Both the position numbers and the translations under genes were made by a program. Below, one piece after another: positions 1 to 8,891 of a stretch of DNA of 64,000 bases (positions within the stretch are counted from its first letter, which is position 1; each line of letters opens with the position of its first letter). The stretch spans positions 1,426,001-1,490,000 of the forward strand of contig CAVVOG010000003.1 of NCBI GenBank assembly GCA_963749895.1, in the 5' to 3' direction. Source of the stretch: AC-51 sp963749895. GTDB taxonomy: Bacteria > Actinomycetota > UBA4738 > HRBIN12. Under the pieces are notes generated by a model. That model ran no database searches, was not told where the DNA came from, and saw only the letters and a list, made by a program, of their open reading frames with translations.

Positions 1-1030
1 AGGCGCGGAGCGTCCGCGCGTACGAGGCGCCGAACGACTCTTCGGACGCCCACGTGAGGCCGACGGCCCGCGCGAGCCGACGGAGCACGCTCGGAGAGGG
101 CACCTGCCCCCCGGGGAAGATGTAGCGGCGCACGAAGTCGGGGTTCGCGTCGGACGAGGTCCAGTGCGCGTCGGCGACCCAGATCGACTGCAGGCCGATC
201 GTCCCGTCGGCGGCGAGCCGATCGCGCATCACGCGCAGCAGTTCGGCCCACCGCGGGCGCGGGATCGACTCGATCATCTCGATCGACACGACGTGGTCGT
301 ACGTCCCGGCGGCTCGCGAGAAATCCTCGAGCCGGACCTCGATCAGGTCCGCGAGACCCCGGTCGGCGGCGAGCTTCTCGACGTGCACGGCCTGTTCCCG
401 CGACACGGTCATCGTCGTCACGTGGCAGCCGAGCTCGCCCGCGAGGTACAGGGCGTTCGAACCCCACCCGCTGCCGACCTCGAGCACCGACGAGCCCGGC
501 TCGACACGTGCCCGCTGGGCGAGGTGCCGGTACTTCGCACGCTGTGCCTCTTCGAGGGACATGTCCTCTCGCTCGTACACGGCGGACGAGTAGGTCATCG
601 TCGGATCGAGCCACGCCGCGTAGAACTCGTTTCCGAGGTCGTAGTGCTGGACGATGTCCGACAGCGGACCCCGCGGGGCGGCCGGCTCGGTGACGAGCGA
701 CCACACCCGTCGACCGAACCGCTCGACGGGAGCGGGCAGCGACGCCCGGTGCTCGGACTCGAGGTGGAGAGCGCCCAGCTCGATCACCGCACCGAGGTCC
801 GGCGAGTCGTACCAGCCCTGGACGTAGCCATCCGCCAGGCCGATCGCGCCGGTCGTCGCGAGGGCGCGGATCAGCCGGACATCGTGGATCTCCACCTCCG
901 CCGCGGGACCGGGGCGGGATCCTCGGAAGTCGTGGACCCGGCCGTCGGGCATCTGCACCCGCAAGGATCCGCAGCGCAGCCGGCGAAGGACGCTCAGCAT
1001 GACCCGCTCCCACACCGCGGCGGGGCTCAT
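1..1030 (-). CDS. Cyclopropane-fatty-acyl-phospholipid synthase family methyltransferase (3' end cut by window edge)
   Basis: This SAM-dependent methyltransferase is expected to add a one-carbon unit to unsaturated acyl chains of membrane phospholipids. The frame is open for 343 codons and runs off the left edge, so the C-terminus is missing. Family motifs are intact: HYDLGNEFY with LDPTMTYS at residues 129-148, the SAM-binding LEVGSGWG at 183-190, SIEMIE at 249-254, and RYIFPGGQVPS at 302-312. The ATG overlaps the stop of the DUF1365 gene (ATGA), so translation is probably coupled. Together with DUF1365 and the FAD enzyme upstream it forms a trio often found together in bacteria. Whether the product is a cyclopropane, a methyl branch or another modified fatty acid cannot be told from the sequence. 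Confidence 0.93.
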   Translation of the reverse strand, partial: MSPAAVWERVMLSVLRRLRCGSLRVQMPDGRVHDFRGSRPGPAAEVEIHDVRLIRALATTGAIGLADGYVQGWYDSPDLGAVIELGALHLESEHRASLPAPVERFGRRVWSLVTEPAAPRGPLSDIVQHYDLGNEFYAAWLDPTMTYSSAVYEREDMSLEEAQRAKYRHLAQRARVEPGSSVLEVGSGWGSNALYLAGELGCHVTTMTVSREQAVHVEKLAADRGLADLIEVRLEDFSRAAGTYDHVVSIEMIESIPRPRWAELLRVMRDRLAADGTIGLQSIWVADAHWTSSDANPDFVRRYIFPGGQVPSPSVLRRLARAVGLTWASEESFGASYARTLRA

Positions 1031-1830
1031 CGAGCGACCCCCACCTCGGTCCCTTGACGCTCGACCGACACCTCGGGCACCGTCGGAACGCCCCGACGAC
1101 GGTACGGCGCGCCCTTGCGCCACAGCTTCACGGCTTGCCAGTGGATCCGCGCCATCGTGAGCGCGGTCACGTGGGGCGCCCATCGTGCCGCGCGTCGGAG
1201 GCCGGCAGCGTCGAACGGGACCCGATCGGCGGTGAGCGTGGCCGTCAGCGTCAGGTCGGCACCGGCCCGCTGCTCCACGAGCACCGCGACGCGGTCCTCG
1301 GGAACGCGGACGCGGAAGTCGTAGCGATGGTCCATGTCCATGAACGGTGAGACGAACAGCTGCTTGTCGAAGGCATGGTGCCACAGGCCGTTCGGTTCAC
1401 GCTGCCCCGGCTCCGCGGGGACGAGGTACGAGTGGACCTCGCGCCAGGTGTTCGACACCTCGTAGAGCACCGCGCGGAGGTCGCCGTCGGGGCCGTGGCA
1501 GAACCACACCGAGATCGGGTTGAACACGTACCCGAGGATCCTCGGGTGGGCGAGCACGCGAACGGGACCTCCCTCGAGATCGATCCCCGCCTCCGCGCAC
1601 CGCTCCTCGATCCACGGCCGCAGCGCCGAGCCGTCACGAGGTCCGTGGTCCACGTCGTGGAACGCGACGGCCGCGCGGCGGTTCCACCCGAACCCCCGGA
1701 CGCGTCGGTCGAGCGCAGGCAGTTCGTCCAGGTCGACCAGCATCCACCAGGACCGGTAGTGGAACCGGTGATCGACGTCGACGTGACGGGCGTGCCCCAC
1801 GCGCCCGAGGTAGAGACCCGACGCGGTCAC
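1027..1830 (-). CDS. DUF1365 family protein
   Basis: A 267-residue protein of the DUF1365 family, which has no firmly assigned reaction and typically sits between an FAD-dependent oxidoreductase and a cyclopropane-fatty-acid synthase. The N-terminus (ASGLYLGRVGHARH) and the central HPRILGYVFNPISVWFCH segment are the family hallmarks. I chose the GTG at 1830 because it overlaps the TGA of the upstream gene (GTGA). A longer reading frame upstream lies inside the oxidoreductase gene and has Arg/Gly-rich out-of-frame composition. The 3' end overlaps the next start in the same way, so all three genes are probably translated as one coupled operon. A role in membrane lipid modification is inferred from context only. 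Confidence 0.88.
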   Translation of the reverse strand: MTASGLYLGRVGHARHVDVDHRFHYRSWWMLVDLDELPALDRRVRGFGWNRRAAVAFHDVDHGPRDGSALRPWIEERCAEAGIDLEGGPVRVLAHPRILGYVFNPISVWFCHGPDGDLRAVLYEVSNTWREVHSYLVPAEPGQREPNGLWHHAFDKQLFVSPFMDMDHRYDFRVRVPEDRVAVLVEQRAGADLTLTATLTADRVPFDAAGLRRAARWAPHVTALTMARIHWQAVKLWRKGAPYRRRGVPTVPEVSVERQGTEVGVAR

Positions 1831-3161
1831 GCGACCCCCTCGAGCACGAGCGACGGACGAGGCGGCGTCCCGGCCGCGAGTCCCTCCTCGATCGTCCCCG
1901 GCGCCTCGACCCACGGAGCCGGCGCGCCGAGCGCCGCGGCCGCCGCGAGCCCGGAGCGGAGCCCGTCCTCGTGGAACCCGTAGCCGGTCCAGGCACCTGC
2001 GAACCACGTCCGTGCCGCACCTTGGATACGAGGCAGCTCTGCCTGGGCGTCCACCGTGGCGCGATCGTAGACCGGGTGGTGGTAGGTGAAGGACGCCACG
2101 GCGTCGGCGGGGCGCCGCGCCGGGTTCAAGGTGACGATCACCGGACGCTCCGTGCGGAGGTTCTGCAGGCGGTTCATCCAGTAGCTGAGCGAGACCGCCC
2201 CGGCCATGTCGTCACCGGCCCGCCCCTGGGCGAGGTAGTTCCACGACGACCAGGCGCGGCGGCGCCGGGGCATCAAGCTCGCATCCCGGTGCAGGACCGC
2301 CTCGTTCTCGGAGAACCGGAAGGCCCCGAGGATGCCACGCTCCTGCGCAGACGCGTCCTCCCCGAGGATGCCCAGCGTGGTGTCGGCGTGGCTCGCGAAC
2401 ACCACGTGGTCGAAGACGTCGGCGCCACCGTTGGCGTCGACGACCCTGACGGCATCAGGCGAACGCTCGACGCGCACGACCGGCGTGGAGAGACGGACCC
2501 CGTGGGCGAACGGTTCCGAGATGCGACGGACGTACTCACGGCTCCCACCGGTGACCGTCTTCCAGGAGGGTCGTGTCCCGACGTCGAGGAGACGATGGTT
2601 CTGGAGGAACCGCACGAGGCTCTCGATCGGGTAGTCGAGCATCGCCGTGAGGCTCGATGACCAGATGCACCCGACCATCGGGAGCAGGAAGTCGTCGCGG
2701 AACTCCCGCGAGTAGCCCTCGCGACGCAGGTACTCGCGGGTGGTGGACGGGTCGTCCGTGCCGAGCACCGCCGGCGCCTCACGACAGAAGCGCAGGATGT
2801 CACGCACCATCGTGCGGTAGCCGGCGTGCAGCAGGTTCGAGGGCTGGGCAAGCAGCCCGAGCGCGCGGGCCTGGTACTCGAAGGCTCCGTCGCCGATCGA
2901 CACGGAGAAGGACATGTCGCTCGGCTCGGTCGGGACGTCCGCCGCCTCGAACAGCCGGACGAGGTTGGGGTAGTTGTGAGGGTTGAACACGATGAATCCA
3001 GTGTCCACGGCGATGCGCCGTTGCGCGTCGTCGATCTCGACCGTGTGCGCGTGGCCCCCGAGACGGTCGTCGGCCTCGTAGACCGTCACGTCGTGGACCC
3101 TCGACAGCGCCCACGCAGCGCCGAGTCCCGCAACGCCCGAACCGATCACCGCGACCCGCAT
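1827..3161 (-). CDS. FAD-dependent oxidoreductase (amine-oxidase fold)
   Basis: A 444-residue flavoprotein. The N-terminal dinucleotide-binding motif VIGSGVAGLGAAWAL is followed by an acidic ribose-binding residue (YEAD), then RLGGHAHT and DTGFIVFN, as in the amine oxidase/protoporphyrinogen oxidase superfamily. The C-terminal FAD motif appears as WFAGAWTGYGFHEDGLRSG. It is the first gene of a three-gene operon with DUF1365 and a cyclopropane-fatty-acid synthase. In other bacteria such enzymes act in fatty-acid desaturation or modification, so a lipid substrate is likelier than an amine. A purine-rich SD (GGAAGGG) lies about 10 nt before the ATG. The exact reaction is unknown. Confidence 0.88.
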   Translation of the reverse strand: MRVAVIGSGVAGLGAAWALSRVHDVTVYEADDRLGGHAHTVEIDDAQRRIAVDTGFIVFNPHNYPNLVRLFEAADVPTEPSDMSFSVSIGDGAFEYQARALGLLAQPSNLLHAGYRTMVRDILRFCREAPAVLGTDDPSTTREYLRREGYSREFRDDFLLPMVGCIWSSSLTAMLDYPIESLVRFLQNHRLLDVGTRPSWKTVTGGSREYVRRISEPFAHGVRLSTPVVRVERSPDAVRVVDANGGADVFDHVVFASHADTTLGILGEDASAQERGILGAFRFSENEAVLHRDASLMPRRRRAWSSWNYLAQGRAGDDMAGAVSLSYWMNRLQNLRTERPVIVTLNPARRPADAVASFTYHHPVYDRATVDAQAELPRIQGAARTWFAGAWTGYGFHEDGLRSGLAAAAALGAPAPWVEAPGTIEEGLAAGTPPRPSLVLEGVA

Positions 3162-3279
3162 CTTCCGTTCCCTTCCTCGTTGCGCCCTATCCGCAGCCGA
3201 CGCGGGTGCGGATGAACCGACGCTAGCAACCCACGCGGCGCGTGCGTAGGTTCAGGGGAAGTTGCATAGGTTCGTGCAG

Positions 3280-3421
3280 AGGTTCTCGGGGCCGCCGTCA
3301 GACGTCCTTGCCCGGGCGCCCTCGACGGGAGGCCCTGACCCGGTCCTGTGAGGTTCTCGGGGCCGCCGTCAGACGTCCTTGCCCGGGCGCCCTCGACGGG
3401 AGGCCCTGACCCGGTCCTGTG
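3280..3421. repeat. Perfect 71-bp tandem duplication spanning the 3' end of typA
   Basis: Bases 3280-3350 are repeated without a mismatch at 3351-3421. The unit holds the last codons of typA, its TGA and about 20 nt of downstream sequence. The gene therefore ends at 3369, and a second out-of-frame copy of its C-terminal coding sequence and stop (3298-3300) follows. Because 71 is not a multiple of three, the second copy cannot extend the protein in frame. It may be a recent replication-slippage duplication or an assembly artefact. Confidence 0.95.
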
Positions 3422-5204
3422 CGGAGAGCAGCACCTTGCGCAGCCGGACGCTCCCCGGCGTCACCTCGACGCACTCGTCCTCGCGGATGAACTCGAGGGC
3501 CTGCTCGAGCGAGAGCTGGGTCTTCGGGATCAGCCGAACGAGCTCCTCCGCCGTGGACTGGCGCATGTTCGTGAGCTTCTTCTCCTTCGTAGGGTTGACG
3601 TCCATGTCGTCGGCGCGCGCGTTCTCGCCGACGATCATCCCCTCGTAGACCTCCTCGCCCGGCCCGACGAACATCACGCCGCGCTCCTGCAGGTTCATCA
3701 GCGCGAACTGGGTGGTCGACCCACGGCGGTCGGCGACGAGCGAGCCGCTCGGACGGGTCCGGAGCTCCCCGTGCCAGGGCTCGTAGCCCTCGAAGACGTG
3801 GTGGATCTGTCCCGTGCCACGGGTCTCGGTCATGAACTCGGTGCGGAACCCGATCAGCCCCCGCGCAGGAACGAGCTGCTCCATCCGGAGCCAGCCGGTG
3901 CCGTGGTTCACCATCTCGACGAGCCGCCCCTTGCGGAGCGCCAGCAGCTGGGTGACGACCCCGAGGAACTCCTCCGGGATGTCGAGCGCCACGCGCTCCA
4001 TCGGCTCGTGGAGCTTGCCGTCGATCGTCCGTGTGACCACCTGCGGCTTGCCGACCGTGAGCTCGAAGCCCTCGCGACGCATCAGCTCGACGAGGATCGC
4101 GAGCTGGAGCTCGCCGCGGCCCTGCACCTCCCACATCTCGGGGCGCTCCGTCTCGAGCACGCGGATCGAGACGTTGCCGACGACCTCCTGGTCGAGCCGG
4201 GTCTTCAGGAGCCGGGCGGTGATCTTGTCGCCCTCCTGCCCCGACAGCGGTGACGTGTTGATGCCGAGCGTCATCGACAACGAGGGCTCGTCGACGTGTG
4301 TGACCGGGAGCGCGCGGGGATCGTCGGGGTCGGCGAGCGTCTCCCCGATCGTGATGTCGGCGATCCCGGCTATCGCACAGATCTCGCCGGGGCCGACCTC
4401 GTCGGCATCGACCCGGTCGAGCGCCTCGGTCACGTAGAGCTCGGCGATCTTCGCCTTCTCGATCGAGCCGTCCGCGCGGCACCAGGCGACCTGCTGACCC
4501 CGCTTCAGGGTCCCGTGACGGACCCGGCACAGGGCGAGCCGCCCCACGTACGGCGACGCGTCCAGGTTCGTCACGAGGGCCTGGAGCGGATGGTCGTCCT
4601 CGTACACGGGCGCGGGGATGTGGCCGAGGAGGGTCGAGAACAGCAGCTCGAGGTTCGGTTCGAGGGTGTCGGGAGCCGGTCCGCATTCCCCCGAGCGCGC
4701 GTTGGCGAACAGGATCGGGAAGTCGATCTGATGCTCGTCGGCGTCGAGGTCCAGGAACAGCTCCTCGACCTCGTGCACGACCTCGGCGACGCGCGCGTCC
4801 TGGCGATCCACCTTGTTCACGACGAGCACGACCGGCAGCCGCGCCTCGAGCGCCTTGCGCAGCACGAACCTCGTCTGCGGCAAGGGCCCTTCGCTGGCGT
4901 CCACCAGGAGAAGGACGCCGTCGACCATCGTGAGGGCCCGCTCGACCTCGCCGCCGAAGTCCGCGTGACCGGGCGTGTCGACGATGTTGATCGTCACGTC
5001 CCCGTGGCGGACCGCGGTGTTCTTCGCGAGGATCGTGATGCCCTTCTCGCGCTCGAGATCCATCGAGTCCATCACGCGCTCCGCGACGTCCTGGTTCGCG
5101 CGGAACGCGCCGGACTGCCAGAGCATCGCGTCGACCAGGGTCGTCTTGCCATGGTCGACGTGAGCCACGATGGCCACGTTGCGGATGTCGTCACGGGTGG
5201 GCAC
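3369..5204 (-). CDS. typA: Ribosome-associated translational GTPase TypA/BipA
   Basis: A 611-residue translation-factor GTPase related to EF-G/LepA that binds ribosomes and supports growth and assembly under stress. The G domain shows the P-loop AHVDHGKTTL near residue 15, the G2 segment REKGITI, DTPGHADFGGEVER (G3) and NKVDR (G4). The remainder matches BipA-type domains, with the conserved RGELQLAILVELMRREG and GLIGFRTEF stretches. I start at the GTG at 5204 because it gives the normal family length and N-terminus (PTRDDIRNVAIVAH). It follows a TAGCCT -10-like box by 8 nt, which suggests a leaderless transcript. The 71-bp duplication begins inside its last codons. Confidence 0.96.
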   Translation of the reverse strand: MPTRDDIRNVAIVAHVDHGKTTLVDAMLWQSGAFRANQDVAERVMDSMDLEREKGITILAKNTAVRHGDVTINIVDTPGHADFGGEVERALTMVDGVLLLVDASEGPLPQTRFVLRKALEARLPVVLVVNKVDRQDARVAEVVHEVEELFLDLDADEHQIDFPILFANARSGECGPAPDTLEPNLELLFSTLLGHIPAPVYEDDHPLQALVTNLDASPYVGRLALCRVRHGTLKRGQQVAWCRADGSIEKAKIAELYVTEALDRVDADEVGPGEICAIAGIADITIGETLADPDDPRALPVTHVDEPSLSMTLGINTSPLSGQEGDKITARLLKTRLDQEVVGNVSIRVLETERPEMWEVQGRGELQLAILVELMRREGFELTVGKPQVVTRTIDGKLHEPMERVALDIPEEFLGVVTQLLALRKGRLVEMVNHGTGWLRMEQLVPARGLIGFRTEFMTETRGTGQIHHVFEGYEPWHGELRTRPSGSLVADRRGSTTQFALMNLQERGVMFVGPGEEVYEGMIVGENARADDMDVNPTKEKKLTNMRQSTAEELVRLIPKTQLSLEQALEFIREDECVEVTPGSVRLRKVLLSAQDRVRASRRGRPGKDV

Positions 5205-5212
5205 GACCGACG

Positions 5213-5218
5213 AGGCTA
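5213..5218 (-). promoter_or_regulatory. -10 box of typA (leaderless type)
   Basis: TAGCCT on the minus strand lies 8 nt before the typA GTG and no SD is visible, matching the TANNNT arrangement of actinobacterial leaderless transcripts. Confidence 0.5.
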
Positions 5219-5232
5219 CACGGTGGCCGGCC

Positions 5233-6396
5233 TCACCCCGGCGGCATCTGTGAGCGGCGCTCCGGGCGGCGGTCTCCGACGAGCCGGTACAGGACGGGGC
5301 TGAGCACGGCCAGGAGGACCACGAGCGCCACCGTGAGCGGCACCAGGTCGGGCTCGACCGCTGCGCCGATCGCCGCGAGCGCGACAGAGAACTCACCCCG
5401 CGGGATCATCAAGATGCCGGTGCGCAGGCTCGGGTCGGGGTTCATCCCGGCGTGTCGAGCGGTCCACCGACCGGTGAGGAGCTTCGCGCCGGCGGCGACG
5501 ATCCCGAGCACGACGGCGACTCCCAACAGCGGCACCAGCGTCCCGGGCCGGACGGCCAGGCCCTCGAAGAAGAAGAAGAGCGCCGCGAACAGATCGCGCA
5601 GCGGCGACAGCACGGCCTTCGCGCTCGCGGCGAGCGAGCCCGAGAGCACGATCCCGGCCAGCAGAGCCCCGATCGCGGACGAGATCCGCAGTTCCTCGGC
5701 GATCCCGGCCGCGAACAACGCGAACCCCAGCACGGACAGCAACAGCGCCTCGTCGGTCCGACCCCGGAGCAGTCGAGCGAGGGGTGCCTCGATCCACACC
5801 GCCGTGGCGAGCACGGTCCCCACCACCACGAAGGCGAGGGCCGCCCACCCGAGGGCGAGAGGATCGGCGCCGCCCGCGACGAGGGCGCCGGCGACAGGGA
5901 CGGCCAGGACCATGACGAGGTCCTCGATCAGCAAGAGGGACACGACCGTGCGACCCTCCGGCGACCGCTCCTTGCCCAGGTCGCGCAGGAGCTTCGCGAC
6001 GATGCCCGAGGAAGTGATGTAGGTGACCCCGCCGAGGATCACCGCGGGGATCAGGCCCCAGCCGAGGATCAGCGCGATGGCGAAGCCGGGCACGCCGTTC
6101 ACCAGATCCACCGCCCCCGGCAGCGGCGAGGCTCGGACCCCCGCGATCAGCTCCCGTGCCGAGTACTCCAGCCCCAGGGTGAACAGCAGCAGGACGAGGC
6201 CGATCCCCGCGCCCAGATCGACGAACGCTCGGCTCGTGTCCAGCGGCAGGAGACCGCCCTCGCCGAACGCGAGCCCGGCGAGCAGGTAGAACGGGACCGC
6301 GGGGAGGCCGACGCGGGCACCGACGCGCGCGAGCACGGCGAGCCCCAGCAGGACCCCGCCGAGCTCGAGCAGGACGATCGAGTCGGTCCCTTTCAC
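5233..6396 (-). CDS. Kef-type cation:proton antiporter (CPA2 family)
   Basis: A 387-residue integral membrane protein with about 11-12 hydrophobic segments. It shows family features LLAGLAFGEGGLLPL and LGAGIGLVLLLFTLGLEYS in the first third, and TYITSSGIVAKLL plus LLLIEDLVMVL (the conserved acidic helix) in the middle. It should exchange K+ or Na+ for H+ across the cytoplasmic membrane. The cytosolic TrkA-N regulatory domain of full-length Kef proteins is absent, as in many short CPA2 members. It starts at GTG with a GGGAGG SD just upstream. It lies 29 nt before typA on the same strand, but typA seems to have its own promoter. Ion specificity cannot be read from the sequence. Confidence 0.9.
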   Translation of the reverse strand: MKGTDSIVLLELGGVLLGLAVLARVGARVGLPAVPFYLLAGLAFGEGGLLPLDTSRAFVDLGAGIGLVLLLFTLGLEYSARELIAGVRASPLPGAVDLVNGVPGFAIALILGWGLIPAVILGGVTYITSSGIVAKLLRDLGKERSPEGRTVVSLLLIEDLVMVLAVPVAGALVAGGADPLALGWAALAFVVVGTVLATAVWIEAPLARLLRGRTDEALLLSVLGFALFAAGIAEELRISSAIGALLAGIVLSGSLAASAKAVLSPLRDLFAALFFFFEGLAVRPGTLVPLLGVAVVLGIVAAGAKLLTGRWTARHAGMNPDPSLRTGILMIPRGEFSVALAAIGAAVEPDLVPLTVALVVLLAVLSPVLYRLVGDRRPERRSQMPPG

Positions 6397-6460
6397 CGGC
6401 TGCCTCCCGCGTGGGCGTCCGCACCCCGCGGGTCCACCCTACGGGAGCGGCCGAACCACA

Positions 6461-6489
6461 GGGCGGGGCGGGCGAAGCCCGCCCCGCCC
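6461..6489 (-). terminator. Strong GC-rich hairpin downstream of the substrate-binding protein gene
   Basis: A perfect 13-bp stem (GGGCGGGGCGGGC with its complement) closes a GAA loop. It lies 31 nt past the stop at 6521, between that gene and the antiporter. No U-tract follows, as is common for actinobacterial terminators, so it could also be an mRNA-stabilising hairpin. Confidence 0.7.
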
Positions 6490-6520
6490 CAGATCCTGCG
6501 GGTGCTCGCGCGTCGTGACC

Positions 6521-7792
6521 CTAGCCGCCGGCCCCCGACTTGAAGCGGGCCCACTGGTCCTGCCACAGCTGGTCGTCGGCCGGTGAGAACGGGACGACGG
6601 CCTGGCCCTGCACGAAGTCGTCCTCGGTCACGAGCGTGGTCTCGAGGTTCGGCGGGATGTAGCCGGCTTCCAGGAAGGTCTCCTTGTCGACCCCGACGAA
6701 CGGAGGCTGGAAGCCCTCGTAGCCGAAGTTCGTGAGGCCCACGTCGATGTCCATCAGGAAGTTGATGAACAGGTGGGCGAGGACCGGGTTCTGGGCGTCC
6801 TTGTTGATCACGATCGTGTCGTTCGCGACCTCCCAGCCGCCCTCGGGCGGGTAGTAGTACCCGAGGACCTCGGGACCGGTGCCCTTCGGCAGGTACCACT
6901 GCGCGTAGTTCATGTTGCCCGACCACGAGTAGCGCACGTGGCTGGTGCCCTCCGCCAGCTTCTGATAGTCGCCGGGCCCGATCTCGACGTTCACGAGGTC
7001 GATCAGCTCGATCAGCGAGTCGACCGCGGCGGTCACCTCGGCCTCGTCGGTCGAGTTGAAGTCGGTGCCGCCGTTGCGGAGCAGCGCCATCCCGATCGTC
7101 TCGCGGTACTCGTCGAGCACGCCGACCTTCCCGTCGTACGCCGTGTCCCAGAAGATGTCGAACGGCATGTCGTACGAACCGGGCTCGTCGACGAAGTCGG
7201 CTCGGTAGCCGATGCCGGTCTTCCAGGTCAGGTACGGCATCGTGTAGTTCGAGTTCACGTCGTACCAGGGGCTCTGGAAGTAGGACCACAGGTTCGACAT
7301 GTTCGTCATGTAGGTCTTGTTCCACGGCTGGAGGCGCTTCGCGGCGACGAGCTTCTGAACGTTCTCGATCGTCGGGAAGAACAGGTCCCACTGGATCGTG
7401 TCGTTCTGGACCTTGTTCATCGCCTCTGCCATACCCGCGAACTGCGTGTACTCGATCTCGACGTCGTACTCCTCCTGGAACTGCTTGATGACCTTCTTGT
7501 AGATGTAGTCGTTCCAGTTGTAGACGCGCAGCGGGCCGGGCTCCGGGTCGAGGCCGTCCGCGATCGCCGGGATGTCGTCGTAGAGGGGAAGCTCCACCGG
7601 GGAGTCGGGCCGCCCGAGCGCGATGCCGCCTTCACCGGTCTCGGTCTCCCCCGGCGTGGAGGCGGTGTCCGTCGAGCTGTCCTGGCAGGCGGCGAGGATC
7701 GCCGAGAGCGACGGCACCGCCACTCCGGTGGCAGCGGCTCGTCGCAGGAACTCGCGGCGGCTGACGGACGGGCGTTCCTTCGGATGTGCCAT
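6521..7792 (-). CDS. Polyamine-type ABC transporter substrate-binding lipoprotein (PotD-like)
   Basis: A 423-residue secreted binding protein. The N-terminus combines a twin-arginine type signal (SRREFLRRAAA, residues 9-19) with a lipobox ending LAAC near residue 36, so it is probably exported folded and lipid-anchored. The mature part has the spermidine/putrescine-binding signature LRVYNWNDYIYKKVIKQF and ends in a typical type-2 periplasmic binding fold. GGGGAG and GAAGGG tracts precede the ATG at 7792; a longer upstream frame has no support. It is divergent from the two permease genes. No ATPase gene accompanies them. The ligand may be a polyamine or another cationic amine. Confidence 0.9.
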   Translation of the reverse strand: MAHPKERPSVSRREFLRRAAATGVAVPSLSAILAACQDSSTDTASTPGETETGEGGIALGRPDSPVELPLYDDIPAIADGLDPEPGPLRVYNWNDYIYKKVIKQFQEEYDVEIEYTQFAGMAEAMNKVQNDTIQWDLFFPTIENVQKLVAAKRLQPWNKTYMTNMSNLWSYFQSPWYDVNSNYTMPYLTWKTGIGYRADFVDEPGSYDMPFDIFWDTAYDGKVGVLDEYRETIGMALLRNGGTDFNSTDEAEVTAAVDSLIELIDLVNVEIGPGDYQKLAEGTSHVRYSWSGNMNYAQWYLPKGTGPEVLGYYYPPEGGWEVANDTIVINKDAQNPVLAHLFINFLMDIDVGLTNFGYEGFQPPFVGVDKETFLEAGYIPPNLETTLVTEDDFVQGQAVVPFSPADDQLWQDQWARFKSGAGG

Positions 7793-7921
7793 CCCTTCGC
7801 TCCCCTCGTTGCGGACGTGGCGGGTGTACCGGCGCAGACGCCTCCTGTCAAGGCACGGAAGGAGCAACCCTGCCGATGGAGGATGACCCGGGGTCCCGTC
7901 GCGCCCATCGTCACGAGGTGC

Positions 7922-7927
7922 TAGGTT
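7922..7927 (+). promoter_or_regulatory. -10-like box before the first permease operon
   Basis: TAGGTT lies 10 nt before the ATG at 7938 and no SD is visible. This fits a leaderless or very short leader transcript for the permease-permease-hydrolase operon. Confidence 0.35.
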
Positions 7928-7937
7928 CCGCGCGGAC

Positions 7938-8891
7938 ATGGCGAGACGACGTGCGAAGCCCGCAGAGAGCTCGCTCACGACGCTCTACCCTCGCGGTTTC
8001 TGGCGCTTCTCGTCGACGCCGGGCGTCCTATGGCTGGTGCTGCTGTTCGTCGTCCCGTTCTTCGTGATCGTGTCGATGGCCGGCGGAACGCTCGATCCGA
8101 ACACGGGACAGGCGGTACCGCAGTGGAACCCCGCCTACTGGGACAGGGCCTCGTTCCGGTACGTGTTCGAGCAGCTGTTCACCCCCGACGGTGTCTACCG
8201 CATCGTGTTCTGGCGGACGCTCCGCTTCGTGTTCACCGCGGTCGCGCTGTGCGTGGTCTTCGGGTACCCGGTCGCGTACCACGTCTCACGCCTGCAGGGA
8301 CGACGACGCGGCCTGATGCTGGCTCTGCTCGTCCTGCCCTTCTGGATCAGCTACCTGATGCGGATGCTGGCGTGGGTCGGTCTGCTGAACGAAGCGGGTC
8401 TCGTGAACCGCGTGCTGGAGGCGGTCGGCATCCTGTCCGAACCCTACCCGTGGCTCGAGGGCAAGAGCGTCACCGTGATCTTCGGTCTCGTCTACGGCTA
8501 CGTGCCGTTCTTCATCCTGCCGCTGTACGCGGCGCTGGATCGGATCCAGACCTCGATGCTGGAGGCCGCGTGGGACCTCGGCGCGAGCTCCGCCGGCACG
8601 TTCTGGCGCGTCACCCTCCCGCTGTCGAAGCAGGGAGTGCTGGCGGGGGTCGCGATCATCATGCTGCCGATGTTCGGGGACTTCTACACCGCCTACCTGT
8701 TGTCGAACGGACGACCCGAGACGGCGATGATCGGCAACTCGATCCAGTCGCTGCTGCAGGAGACGACGTTCGGGTACGCACAGGCGCGAGGTGCGGCCCT
8801 CGTCACGGTGCTGGCGGTCTTCGTGTCGCTGCTGACCCTGTACTACATCGTGTCGACCGCGAAGAGCACCCGGGAGGCGCAGCGCGCATGA
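7938..8891 (+). CDS. Polyamine-type ABC transporter permease (PotB-like)
   Basis: A 317-residue inner-membrane permease with about six transmembrane helices. The BPD_transp_1 core carries an EAA-type loop, LEAAWDLGASSAGTFWRVTLP, which is the ATPase docking site. The N-terminal FVVPFFVIVSMAGGTLDP and later LPFWISYLMRMLAW segments match PotB-family proteins. Its stop overlaps the next start (ATGA), so the two permeases should be made in equal amounts as a heterodimeric pore. It pairs with the divergent binding protein at 6521-7792. A PotA-like ATPase must be supplied from elsewhere in the genome. Confidence 0.93.
   Translation: MARRRAKPAESSLTTLYPRGFWRFSSTPGVLWLVLLFVVPFFVIVSMAGGTLDPNTGQAVPQWNPAYWDRASFRYVFEQLFTPDGVYRIVFWRTLRFVFTAVALCVVFGYPVAYHVSRLQGRRRGLMLALLVLPFWISYLMRMLAWVGLLNEAGLVNRVLEAVGILSEPYPWLEGKSVTVIFGLVYGYVPFFILPLYAALDRIQTSMLEAAWDLGASSAGTFWRVTLPLSKQGVLAGVAIIMLPMFGDFYTAYLLSNGRPETAMIGNSIQSLLQETTFGYAQARGAALVTVLAVFVSLLTLYYIVSTAKSTREAQRA

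Noticed and set aside
3298..4686. An alternative reading frame through typA ending at 3298
   Set aside because: It exists only because the 71-bp duplication repeats the typA stop in another frame, and its protein is Arg/Pro-rich shadow sequence.
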